Shown one piece after another: positions 1 through 12,200 of a DNA stretch of 64,000 bases. The stretch is from Atherinomorus stipes (taxonomy: Eukaryota; Chordata; Actinopteri; Atheriniformes; Atherinidae): positions 86,001 through 150,000 of the forward strand of contig JALJCO010013652.1 in the NCBI GenBank assembly GCA_023101725.1, given 5' to 3'. The translations under genes were made by a program, and so were the position numbers. The notes under the pieces were generated by a model, which saw only the letters and a program-made list of their open reading frames with translations, was not told where the DNA came from and did not search any database. The first letter of the stretch is position 1. Every line of letters starts with the position of its first letter.

Positions 1-176
1 GTTGATTTCATGTCTATTACTTATGTCTTGATAATCTATCCTGGTGATGTGGACCAGGCATGAGTAGCCGAGCGCAGACACCATCCCCAACCCCCTCTAT
101 GTGTATATTTTTTTAATACTTTGTGAGGAAAAACTGTCAACCATATCCAAAGTGCAGGACCAAAGAGAAGTAAATA
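1..176 (+). promoter_or_regulatory. BEND5 5' flank, 5'UTR or proximal promoter
   Basis: This is the sequence directly upstream of the BEND5 start codon. It has no upstream ATG in a strong context and no convincing TATA box; the T-rich run at 101-120 is the only A/T-rich element. The transcription start cannot be placed. CpGs become more frequent just downstream, from about 420 to 1300 in intron 1, which suggests a weak CpG island covering the start of the gene. Confidence 0.35.
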
Positions 177-360
177 ATGTATGCTTTTGTTAGATTCTTT
201 GAAGACGATATGTGCTACGCGTTACCCGTTTCAAATGTCGAAGATTTCAGACCTCTGCACAAAACAGATTTTGATAATCAGAAGGTGTATCTGGTTCACA
301 GAACTGAAGAGAATGGCTGCGCAGGCCAGCCGTGCGAAGCACAGATCCTTGCCCTTGCAG
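177..360 (+). CDS. bend5: bend5 exon 1
   Basis: This exon encodes residues 1-61 and the first base of codon 62. It opens with the highly conserved MYAFVRF...CYALPVS block and the FDNQKVYLVHR segment, and closes with QILALA at the donor CTTGCAG|GTAAGT. It is shorter than the human exon as remembered, which carries an extra Pro/Gly-rich insert after the KVY block. The reading continues open past the donor, but the family ends this exon at this point. Confidence 0.95.
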
Positions 361-3300
361 GTAAGTTGCTCTCCTGACACCCCGCTATTACCGTTTTTTA
401 ATGCTCCATTTCTCTCTCCGAACAAGAAAAGCTACGGTGCGCGTCACTCAGATGTCTCGAAGCGAGTCTTTTCGCCCGATGTGTCAGGATGTGATCAGCT
501 GGAATCTGACACTGATAGCAACAACAACGTCCTCGGCTGTAGCTAGCTAGAAATGCTAGTCAGATATGCTAATATAAGTTTAGAAGCTTGCTATACATTG
601 TCAGCACTTTCAGGGAATTTACACTTTCAGTTTAATGTTACACGAGTTATTTCCTTTGTTTCGGTTGATCGGTATTGGTCGTTTTGCTAAATGTGTAGCA
701 TGCAAGTCTAGCATGATACAATGGTTGTTTACAACACGAAGCTAACGCTTGTTAGCTTGATGTGTATTCGTTTAGTGCTAGCATGCTAGCTCCGACGCGC
801 TAGTTAACTGCGTGCGCACGTAGAGCTGTCACACCACTACTAACACATCTCGTAGCCCGTGTTTGAGCTCTTATCATCATAGAAGTTTGGAAATGTTGGT
901 GAGACGCCACTCCGACAGCTTTGGTGAGTGGTTTGCTTGTTAACGGCTTGTCTGTAGCCTTGTACCGTAGAAGTATTGCGGTGCTGCAGTTACCGAGTCC
1001 ATGCAGACTCATAGCAACCTGTCCATCAGTAAGAAGTCAACGTCACGGCAGTTAGAGGACATGTTAATTTACTGAGCTGTGTAAACGAATTTATTTGCTT
1101 TACGCCAGTTGCCGCTGTAGTAACGTTCGCACACGATGTCTGCTCTAAACTGCAACCTTAATCCCGAAACTGATTTGTCTGTGCTGCTAGGTCGAAACAA
1201 TGTAGAAACAGTCACGGCGTCAGTTACAGCCAGTACGAATCGCTCCGCAGTCCTCTGGAAAGACTCACACCTCACGATGCTTCAGTTAGCTTAATGAGGC
1301 AAAGAGGGGAGTCAAAAAACAGCTCAGATCAAACTCTTCTACTGATGGGTTATCTGCAAGCTTTGTGAGAAATCCGTGTAACTTTTTAGGCAACTTTTAT
1401 GATCTTTTGCTTTGTTCGACTTCACAGATACAGTAGAAGAATTTGAAGACAGTATAACACAAAAGAAGATGAAAATTCCCAAGATGTCCATGAAGAATTC
1501 AGGAAATTCTATTGAGAACAATTTTGGAGAGGAGAGAGTGCCACTCAGGCATAAAAAGGTAGGCTGACATTAAGTAGTCTGTGAGGGTTGTGTGTTGCAC
1601 CAAATGGGCCCATACCTTTTTAAATAATTGATAAACATTTTTTATTGGCTTTTCTATACCAAAACACTTTTTTTTATTAGTTATTACATTCTAATGACAT
1701 ACAGTCGAATTATCCATTTTTAATGTTAATTTTGCTGTTCATAACATCATAGAAATTAAGTTTTCTGACTACTTTAAATGGGAATCATAAAACAACATAA
1801 CTGTACAGTACTTACCACAAATCACTCTGCAGTTAGAAAACAAACACATTTAATTTGTGAGGGGAAAAAAAACTCACACCACCAAGTAATGTTGATTCAT
1901 AGCAGTGTGCAGTGTATAGACAGCAGTTGTTACCTACAAAATATTCCCATTGATGAGTCAATGTGACATTTTCATAAACTTGGCTGACACCCAAAATCCC
2001 CTACGCTATTTTTACCATATGCTGGATTAACACAAATTCAGCACTCTGGACAGCTGCCCTTTCACCGACAAATCCGCTGAGCGGCTCATCAAAGAACTCA
2101 GTGACTCCTCTCCTCCCAGTTCCTACTGAGATCCACACAGTCAAAACAAACCGATTGCAGTCTGTCTGTCAAGTCGTGTTAGCACTGATGTGCGGCTTTC
2201 TTCCATTTGAGTTGAAAGTGTTGACAGGGATCACTTGTAATCACATTAACCCAAAGTTCCCTCTGACACTAGAAGAGATTTTGCACATTTCTATGAAATG
2301 TTAAAGAACCAGACATTTAGAGGTTTTGGGGGCTGAACCAATTTCAGGATAATCAATGATTATCTGATATATTTTGTACATTTATTAATATAAAAAACAG
2401 CATATTTGGAGGAAAATACCTTAAGTCATTTACTTGGCAAACTGTGTTTAGTTTGTGTTAAATTTACACCAAGCATCTGTTCCTACATTATGTTCTGAAC
2501 AGTATATTTCTAAGTCAAGCTCTCAACATTTTAGTTCTTACAGCTCTGATGGTATCCCTAAAAAGCCTCATTGTTTTCTTTAGGCTCTGTCTCATGATCA
2601 TGGTCGCCCTCTCTCCAACTCCTCCAAGAGCCTCGCAGCAGTAGTTGCTCGCCTGGAGAGAAATGCAGCCAACTCCTGTATGGAGGGCGAAGAAGACCTG
2701 GATGAGGATCGGCTGGCTGAGGAGGGAGAGGATGCAGATGACGAAGATGATGATATGGAATCGGAGCATCGGCAACATCATCACCAGCAGCAACAGCAGC
2801 ATTTGTTGGTGGACACGGATTGTGTGTCGGAGGTAGCTGCTGCTGTGGTTCCAAGAGTCCTGTACGAGGAGCTGGTTCACAGCTACAGGCAACAAGAGGA
2901 GGAGATGAGGAGGCTGCAGCAGGAGCTGGAGAGAACCCGCCGGCAGCTGGTACAACAGGCCAAGAAGCTGAAGGAGTATGGCAGCTTGCTGACAGAAGTC
3001 AAAGAACTGAGGGACTTCAACAGGAGACTGCAAGATGTACTTCTCATGAGACTGGGGAGCGGTGAGAGACCAGGAACATGCACTGTAACACACAAACCAC
3101 TGCTTCCTTTACCACTAAGCTGATTTAAAATCTTTAGTCTTATCAGTCAACAAAAAGTCATAGAAATTACAGTGAGAATGATGGCATGTTATGTCTTGAA
3201 ACTCCGATTCAAAAGCTCTGATTTGGTTTTACTGAGGGCCATATTATTGACTTTGGACTTGGTTGCAGACAAAGTTTTGTTTTGATTTTTGGTTCATCAC

Positions 3301-6300
3301 TCCTCTTTACCCTGTGCTGTTTCTAGCTCAGATCAGACTTTGTAATATCAACAAGAGGAGCTCATATGCTTATTTTTCATCAGGGAAAAACAAGAAAAAA
3401 GGTTATTTGTAAGCGTATTTGTGCTGTTTGAATGTTGAATAAGAAGGGAATGGATATTTAAATCTTGATACGTATCCTCCTCAGTATTACATGCAGTCTG
3501 CTAAGACACAAAATTGTTGATCCAGAAAGCAGAAACTTTCCCTGATAATGTCACTCTTTAGACATGCCATGTGTACACGCTTAAATTAACATTTTCAGTG
3601 AGGGTTAGGTTTGCAGCAAGTTTTCTATTCTTTATTGCACATCTTCATGTAGAAATTTCCACTATCCTGTCAATATTTTGGTAACTTGTCAAACAAAACC
3701 CTTTTTCCTGTAAATTTGATCCAAGATTGAAGAGAAAAACTTTTTTGAGGTTAACAAGTATAAGCAGTTCTGTTGTCACTTTACAGACTAAACGTTTTTA
3801 GATCAGATGTGCATCTGCTGTAAGTAAACAAACTCACTGTCACCTCCCCACTAGCAGCACCAGTGGACCAAACTGAGAATTTTTGAAACCCAGTAAAAGA
3901 ATTTAGAAGCACTTGCACCTACAGCACTTCAGTGCAGCATTATTAGTTTGTCCACCACTAGTACATAACTGACAAATATTTCTGTGATACATAGACAATT
4001 TACAGAAATACTTTATAGCTGTTATGTTAAAGGAAAAAAACAAAATAAAAAAATGCTTTGTCTCAAGTGCTGTTTTAAACATAGACATTTTCCCTTTAAA
4101 TAGCAGTTTTGATTTCTGTGGTTTGTATATCGATCACTAAAGCATTTATTAATATTACAGTAAAGATGTCAAAAATGTATCTATTTTCATTCCAGATGTT
4201 GAAGTAAATTAGTTGAGACAGTTGAGTTGCTGCTAGTGTGCTGTTTACATTGTGTGTGTTTTCTGTAAGTACAAATGTCACATAATTGGCTTTCCTTTTA
4301 AAAAACCAAAGTTGATGGTTTAAGATTTAATTGTGTAACATTTATACAGTAAAGATAAATTTTGGTGATGCTCATAGTGGATAGCCCCATGTCCTAAAGC
4401 TGATCTTATTGGCCAACACAGTGATTGTTCTTTTGCAGGATCATCATATCAGAGGACTTGGGACAGACAGACATATCTCCCGTCCCTATTGCTTAGGATA
4501 CATTATGAGCTGACATAGCTGGAATATGTTATGTAATTCAGATGATAATCCAGCTAAAGGGCTTTGATTGGTCCATTTCTAAACTGGTAAATCCAACACA
4601 GCAAGCAGAATAAAATGCACAAATTGTGTGATTAAAAGTGGCAATGCACAAAGTCAAACTTTGCCAGATGCTAGTTTTAACCTCAGACCACCTACAGGTC
4701 CAAACAGAGGTGCCTGACTGCTGGCTAGACCATCTAATGGACAGGCTAAAGATTAAAGCACCCTGGGCTTCTGTCAGTCAGGGAGTGGAGTGCGCTGACT
4801 GATATTAAAACTCATCAGCTGCATTGGAGCTTAGTGTGGCCAGCCACCAAGCCAGCTTAGTTACTGGGCTAAAATAACTGCCTGTTGCAAGCCACGGAGA
4901 AGTCCAGGCCAAAGGCTGGAAGGAAAACGGACAAGTTACCGGGCGCCGTTCCAACAGTGAAAACAAGAAAACTAACTGTGCTAATGTAGGGATTAGTTTC
5001 ATATGGTCCAGTACACCACTGCAGTATTGTTGTATTATAAAGCTGACCATCAGCTGATGAGCGGTTGAGTTTAAGACGCAGTTCTATTTGCTGAGTGTAC
5101 GTGTATGCAATGCTAAATGTGTCCTTCGTCTCCTAGAGCCTATGCATGACAATGGCACTCAGACAATCAAGGCTGAAGTGGTTGAACCTATTGTTGAGGC
5201 CCAGGAGATGTGCAGAGAAGAAGCCAACACCAGTTCCAGTTATTCCCCCTCACCCAGAACAGTATACACCTGCAATGATGGAAGGGTAAGTCTGAACACA
5301 AAAAAAAAACTATCATGACAACTTTCCCCTACAATTACTTTTTTTCATTTCTAAAAATGTTTGCTTATCATTTACAATACCTCAGTCATGTTTTGTGGTA
5401 TATTTCTCGTTAACTTTTCTCCTCTTTTTTTGCATTTGAGTGCAAGTTTTTTTTGTTTGTTTGTTTGTTTTTAAGTGACAAATAGTGAGAATTTTTCTCA
5501 AAACTCTAATTCTTTATCACTGGACTGGATTTTTTTGTTCTTCAATATTGTCCAAGATGCATGTAATTACTCTTTTGATGCTTTTTTTTATTAGGGGTGG
5601 GACAGTTAATGAAACCAACACAAACTATGCGGTTCGGCCATCCCGGTTCAGCACGTGTGCGTCCTGTTTGGTTCATACTAGCGCGTAACTTTGAATTTGT
5701 TGAAGGAAATCAGTTGTAAATAACGTGTAAACATGGCGAGCAGAGAAGAGTCGTAGTTGAAAAATGCGCCAGCAGCATTATAGGTCTGGTGTGTGGGAGC
5801 ATTTTGCATTCAAGGTGACCTATGAAGGCGGTAAGAAAGTTGTGGATACGAGTGAAACAGTGTGCAAGTATTGTGCAACGCGTATCACTTATGCTCAGGA
5901 CGCTGTTGTCAGACTCCTACTGTGCACATGAATGTAACGTGCAGAGTGTGGCGATGGGTAGAGGCGACCAGTCTCAGAGTAAGTCCTGCAGGCAGGTAAA
6001 CTTTGAGACCATGTGTAGAGTGGGAGAGAAGAAAGGTACCAACCCTGTGGTGGTGGCTGATAAGTTGCTTTATTTCATGGGTGTCCAAAGTCGGTCCTCA
6101 AGGGCTGTTTTCCTGCAGGTTTTCTTTCCCTTCCTGTTTTAACACACCTGACACAATTAAATGAGTCTAACAGCCTTTGAGGATCTGCACAATGACTCAC
6201 AAATTTGAGTCAGGTCAGGTGTGTTGGAGCAGGGAGGCAAAGAAAACCTGCAGGATTGCGGCCCTCGAGGACCGGAGCTGGACAGCCCTGCTTTAGATGT

Positions 6301-6642
6301 TACAAGATGAATAAATTAACTGCAAACAAACCATAATGCTAACACGACCATAGGCTTACCAGGCTGGCAAAGTTGACACGGGTAAACATAGGTGCTGATT
6401 TCGGGGCCCGAGCATCCACAGAGAATACCGAACACCCACGTGGATTTGATGGCAAAGTTAAAGCGTTGCTGTACCTGGCAGACAGATATGCAGGAAGGTT
6501 TAATCACTGCATGCAAAGAGCTTAAGTATTGATGTTCTCAGTTCATATTTGCCCTAGATATTGGAAGTTTGAAATTTGTTTTAAATTTCAAAGAAAAAAA
6601 CCTGTAGAACTTGAACGGCATATTATCTTTTTAAAATAGGGT

Positions 6643-6714
<72 letters not shown>

Positions 6715-9201
6715 TAGGGCTGTAACGGTACACAAAAATCACGGTTCGGTATGTACCTCGGTACACAGAGCACGGTTCGGTTTTTCCTTGGTACAATAAT
6801 GGAGAAAAAAATTAACATATATTAACTGTCTTGAGAGGACTTGAGAGTTGGTGGTGCTTCCTGTAGCTCAACAGTCTCACATCCATGTTGTAGGGCTTTG
6901 ACTCTGAACTTCGTTATTCGAATATAATTCGAATATTAAAAAAATAAACAAAGTTCAAACTAATATTTATTAGGGCTGGACGATTATGTAAAAAATTATA
7001 ATCACGATTATTTTGACTGATATTGAACTCACGATTGATATACACAATTATTCATTGATTTTATAAAAAGTGTTTATTGAACCACCAAAAATCAACTTCA
7101 AATATAACTTTAAAAAGAAGTAAAACCAGAAATAAATTAGAAACAAGTAAAGGAGTAAAATAAGAATATTATTTAAGATAATAATAGCAATAAAAATGAA
7201 TACTCAGTCTACATGCATTCCTGTTCTATACTCCCTGCAGTTTGCTTCCTATAACTCCACCAGTCTGTTCACTTCAGGATTAATTGTTTTTCTTCATTGC
7301 CGTGTTTTTATGATCATGAAAAGGCAAAATTGAAATCACGATTAAAATTTGATTAATTGTCCAGCCCTAATATTTATACTCGAACCAGTTATGGCTATTA
7401 CTTTTTATCAATGTGTTAGAATGTAAACGTTTTAAACAGGGTTATTGCGCTGCGCTTTCTAGAGAACTTCCAGTCCAGAAAGTAAGAGCATCCAGCACTG
7501 AGCAGGCTGATGTAACAGTAGTATGATGAGAAAAAGCATCTTACAAGTTTCAGCGGCGTGAAGAGACGACCTCGTCAGCTAAATAATATAATCCTACAAT
7601 CAGTTTTCACGCATCGGATGATCAACTACAAAGATGGATTGTGAACATGAGCTCCACACTTTACAGTCCAGGACGTCAGAGAGCCGAGTGGAGGTGGAGG
7701 AAGGAGGCTGAAACCCGGCGCTGTTCTGGTTTTATTTCATTATAACAACTATTCTCTTGGTGAGAGAAGACTGTGTTTGGGAACGTACAGCTGAACCAGA
7801 GAAGATGGAAACTGGAGAAGCAGTTCGTGCTCGTGTCGTCGGAAAATGAGAAAGATTAGTAGTGGCTTACTAGCAAATCCAGCTAGTGCTAACCTAAGAA
7901 AATAATATAAGTAGCGATGATTTATCTCAAAGAACAGTACAAATAGATTTCTGTGTTAAAAATGTGAGCTTAATATTCGTTTTTACTACACTGTATCTTA
8001 AAGCAACCCTTACCGATCTTGCATTTCAGAAAGCACAGTAAGATTAATTGAATATAAACAGTCCCGCCTCACTTCTAAGAGACATCCCTTCAGTCCTTCC
8101 GCCTCCCAATGCAGAAGCAAAGGTCTGGCAGGCAGGTCCCTTGGCCAATCCTAGGGGTGCACCCCACTTCAAGGATTGGTTGGAGTTTTCATTGAATATT
8201 TAGAGATTGGAATAATATTTTATTTTGATTAATGGTGGGTCTGTCTTGTATATCAGAGTTCCATTACCTCAATCATAGCATTTTACCCTATTAAAAAAAT
8301 AGTGCAAGAATGCAACATCGGTAAGGGTTGCTTTAATCAGACAAATACATTAATCTATTTGTGTCACTGTCTTCTGATGATGCTGCCTCTGAGCTACTGC
8401 TGTTAGCATAACACTTACCACACTGTGAATAAAGCTGGTTATACAGCTTAAATCGCTTCACCTGCTTGCTGGCAGACGTCCCTGTGTGTTTTGGATAAAT
8501 CCAGTGGACATCGTCCACGATGATGTGCGGCAGGTCTAAAAAAAAAAATTTTTAAAAACGTGGAAAATGCCATTTTGTCCAGATGTCATGTGACAATTTT
8601 GAACTGGAAGTGATCGTCTGGTATCTCTGCCGTCTGGTGAAGTTGAGAATCACAACTGACGGAAGTGTGTCGTAACATCATCTTCTGTTATATTCTGCTC
8701 GTTACATCTGCACTATGACACTGAATAATGTTGTTTGCTCATTTATAACAATTTTAACTCATGCAAATACTTCGAAAAGCCTTTCGTGCATGTAGTCCAT
8801 TGACATTGATAGAGCTACACTGCCCCCTGGTGGCCACAACATGTACAATAAAAATTTAGTGGTTAAATTATTAATAAATGTTCGAATATATTCGAACTTC
8901 ATTATGAAAAAAACAAACGAACTTCGACTTGGATTTCTGGGCAAAAGTCAAAGCCCTACCAAGTTGTTACGAGTTGTTAGAAAAAGAATGGTGAGCGCGC
9001 TGCGCTGGTCCGTTATGTCCAGTGGCACGCAAGAACTCAATGAAACAATAAATGGCTAAACAAACAAATCCTGCACTCAACAGTTCCATACAGGGTTGTG
9101 CCAAACCGAGAGTAGTGTACCAAACGGTTCGACACAAATACCTGTACCGTTACAGGCCTAATGTATGTATGTGTTTGTATGTGTGTGTATATATATATAT
9201 A

Positions 9202-9234
<33 letters not shown>

Positions 9235-9242
9235 AAAAAAAA

Positions 9243-9274
<32 letters not shown>

Positions 9275-12200
9275 ATTTTTTGGTTGGGAGGGGGGAAATT
9301 TAAAAAAAAAAGGGGGGGGGGGGGGGGGTGTGTGAGGGGAAAAAAAAAGTATAAAAAAAAAAAGGAGTAGGGAGGGGGCTTGGGTGTAAAAGAGGGGGGA
9401 TTTTTGATGGAAATAAGAAAAATATAAAAAATTTAATAAATTTTAAAAAATTAATAAATAAAAAAACTATAGGAAAAATTTCCACAAAAAAAGAGAAAAA
9501 GTGAAAAAAGATAAAAAAAGATGGTTTAAAAAAATATAAATAAAAAAATTAAATAAAAAAAAAGCCCCCGACCCCTCCCACGGAGGTGGTTGGGTCTTTG
9601 TCACCTTTTTCACCTCTGATGAATTGTCAGGTCTGCAGGGTGAAGGCTATAACAAAAGCACTGGGGTGTTTCATTGCCAAATATGCAACCTTATGCCGTG
9701 GTTGAGGGTGCGGCATTTCACCGCGGTCACGCCATCCCTGTTTCAGGCAGACGTTCCTGCGATCTCCCTACTTAAAACTTGCATGTGCTTCTACATAATT
9801 GTTTACGGCCGAACGACGCACTCGCGATGCATTCAAATGCACCTCGGAAACTAGACAGTTCATACTGTAATAGCCAAAAAGGAAGAAAATGGGGAAACGG
9901 ATCAAATTTGCTTCCTATGTTCTTTGTCAAATCACACAATTTTGTAATGAAATCCATGCATCTTTGCCGTGAATGTACAGTATATAAAACAATTACACTC
10001 CAAACCTACATTGTCATATGCAGTTCTAAAAAGGACACTTTTGTAATGCCTAATTAATTTTTGAAACAATCGATGTACACCGAACTGAAAACCTTGATAA
10101 GAACCGAACCGTGGATTTTGTGAATCGTTCCACCCCTAGAACCCATGATAGAGGTGCTAAACCAGAAAGGATCTGCAAACCTTCATTGTACATAATTTGG
10201 TATCCCCTAACAACCACTAGTTCCTCATCTTGTATCCCTGGCTGTTTGCTTGTTTGTGGATGTGGCAGTAACCTGGTTTAGTAGGAAATGCTGCATTTCC
10301 TGTTAACAGCCATGAACCCAGGAACGTGCTGTCATAGTTGATCAGTCTTTTTCCCTTTGCTGCCCTGCCCTAGCAGGTAAACAAGGTTGAGAAGATTATT
10401 ATTGTTCCTGCAAGCCCAGCCCGCATCATCAGTGTTTATTAGCCTGTTAGAGTTTTTTCTTTACTCACCCCACCGCTGTAACTCAACCGGCGTCCTGTCT
10501 CTGATGACAGGGGGAGAATTGGTACTACAAGCTCTGGGGCCTGCAGCCACTTGAAGCGTGAAGAACACTTGCAAATTAGAACTCCCCTACATCAGGGACC
10601 CCATATTAATTATTTGCACGGGAGGAATTTAAAGTGACTGACAGGTTAGCCCTTGTGAGAGTGCAAAGGGAGGTTAGAAAAGGAGGATGGGAGATGGCGA
10701 GAAAGAGATAAATGAGAGCAAAGGGTAGGGAGGATGAAAACAGTCTTGTCTAACTTGAGGGCAGTGAAAAGCTGGTTTGCTGGCCGATGTCCTAAAGCAC
10801 ATTAGCTGCCCAGGGAAAAGCTTTTTGGATGCTAGCCTAAAGACTTTACGGTGATAAAAAGAATAGAGAAGGGAAAGACAGTTGCGTTTGCCCCTTGTTG
10901 CATTAGCTCACCGAGAAGACCAGGGCAGTCTGCCTGGGCTGACAATCAGCTTGGGGTGTTTGGCTTCGGCTTATGCAATGTGCGCTTACATCGTAAAGAG
11001 AGCCACAGGTTAAGTTCATAATTAAGGTAATCCAGGCTACAAGCAGCTAGTGACCTGAGCTTATTTACATATCCTAGCTGCTGAAAGTGGACTTTCCTAG
11101 ATTGTACAAGTTTTCAAGTCCTCCAACATTTACTGTACTTGGTAGACTTTTGGTAACACTGAAAACAAGAATCATTACATTTTGACATATTGTTTTCCTG
11201 CGCTGATCTTAGGTACAATCTTAATGTGAAATTGATTCTGTTGCTATAAAACTCTTGGGGGTTTTTTTGTTAGAAAACTGTCTGTTTCAGCTCAAAATGA
11301 AATGATCGTTTTGTCTCCTGATTGGTCTGTGAATTGTTAACTGACGTTCTGAGGTTTAATACTCAAGTGTCTGTTGAAACGTCATAAACTAAACACCCAA
11401 GATGATTGTTGGTCACTCTTCCATAAATCCTCTGTTTTTGCTTTTCTAAGCCATCTGTTTTCTAAATGTCTTACAAAACAAACAGGAGGGCAAGTTCAGA
11501 CTGCATTTGATGGATCTTCCAAAGGCAGTAAAGTTTAAAGCACATTTACGACAAAGTGGCATAACAAGGAGGGTGTGTTTTATACATTTTTGGGTTAGTG
11601 TCAGATTAACTTTTGGTTCTCTGTGGTAAGCACAACTGTAGCAAAGTTAATTTACTTTGGGAAATGATTTCCCTATCAACAGAGACTCGGCTGTTGGGGG
11701 TTCCTCAGGGCCGAAAGCTCTGAGGGGGATTAGCTTAGCTCTGAGAATTACAAATGGCTGTTGGGCCAACAACTGGACAACACACTTATACACTTCACTG
11801 CGTCATCTTCTTTAGCGCTGCAGTGATATACAAACCAGAGCTGTTATCAGACTCTTAGAAGTCTTCACCGGTCCAGGTGTCGTTCCTTTAGGATGCTTTT
11901 GTAAATGAGAAACTATGTGCTGCTGGCAGCTGCCATTGCTGCAGTCCTCATTTATGTTGTCCCTACAGGTACATCTTGGCGGTGGGATTTGGGTGGAAGA
12001 AGAGAAGTGGCATCAGCTCCAGCGGACCCAGGGAGACTCCAAGTTCACAAAGAACCTAGCTGTGATGATCTGGGGCACAGAAACCCTCAAAAATCGCAGC
12101 GTCACAGGAGTCGCGACTAAAAAGAAGAAAGATGCCCTACCCAAACCTCCGCTGTCACCCAGCAAGCTGAAAATTGTCAGGGGTAAGTTAAGCCTCGGAA

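Larger units (their letters stand above)
6891..8958. mobile_element. Third-level hAT-like element
   Basis: The ends are TAGGGCTTTGACTCTGAACT at 6891 and GGCAAAAGTCAAAGCCCTA ending at 8958, both followed inward by TTCGAATAT-type sequence. Flanks CCATGTTG and CCAAGTTG agree at 7 of 8. It lies wholly inside the 6715-9160 element and is itself invaded by two smaller elements. The interior 7400-7990 and 8340-8880 shows no recognisable transposase. Confidence 0.8.
6715..9160. mobile_element. Second-level hAT-like element
   Basis: The terminal inverted repeats are TAGGGCTGTAACGGTACAC at 6715 and CTGTACCGTTACAGGCCTA ending at 9160. The flanking 8 bp are ATGTATAT and ATGTATGT, 7 of 8 identical. It sits inside the outer hAT remnant and within a microsatellite. 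Only about 180 bp at the left and 200 bp at the right belong to it; the rest is a third-level element. No transposase frame was recognised, so it is a non-autonomous copy. Confidence 0.8.
5592..10138. mobile_element. Outer hAT-type transposon remnant, interrupted
   Basis: Related inverted ends face each other: TAGGGGTGGGACAGTTAATG at 5592 and, on the opposite strand, TAGGGGTGGAACGATTCACA ending at 10138. The interior carries a broken BED-finger segment at 5782-5931, as expected of a ZBED-like hAT transposase. The 8-bp flanks (TTTTTTAT and GAACCCAT) do not match, so the ends could come from two copies of one family, or a flank may have decayed or recombined. It is split by a fold-back element, a second hAT-like element with its own nest, and the homopolymer block at 9.2-9.56 kb. 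Confidence 0.6.
5286..11968 (+). other. bend5 intron 4
   Basis: This is the longest intron, 6.7 kb. Its first two-thirds (5592-10138) are a stack of nested DNA transposons, listed separately. The remainder (about 10150-11900) is low in repeats and looks single-copy, with possible conserved non-coding sequence at 10400-11090. The acceptor is TGTCCCTACAG. Confidence 0.85.

Noticed and set aside
800..1275. Minus-strand frames in bend5 intron 1, possible antisense gene
   Set aside because: They are short, have no domain resemblance and lie in CpG-rich DNA where stops are rare by chance.
2515..3093. Long minus-strand frame (192 codons) over bend5 exon 3
   Set aside because: It mirrors the conserved coiled-coil exon on the other strand; its Leu-rich translation is a by-product of the CAG/CTG-rich codons.
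9052..9485. Lys-, Gly- and Phe-rich frames on both strands
   Set aside because: They are translations of the A/G homopolymer block, which is probably mis-assembled.
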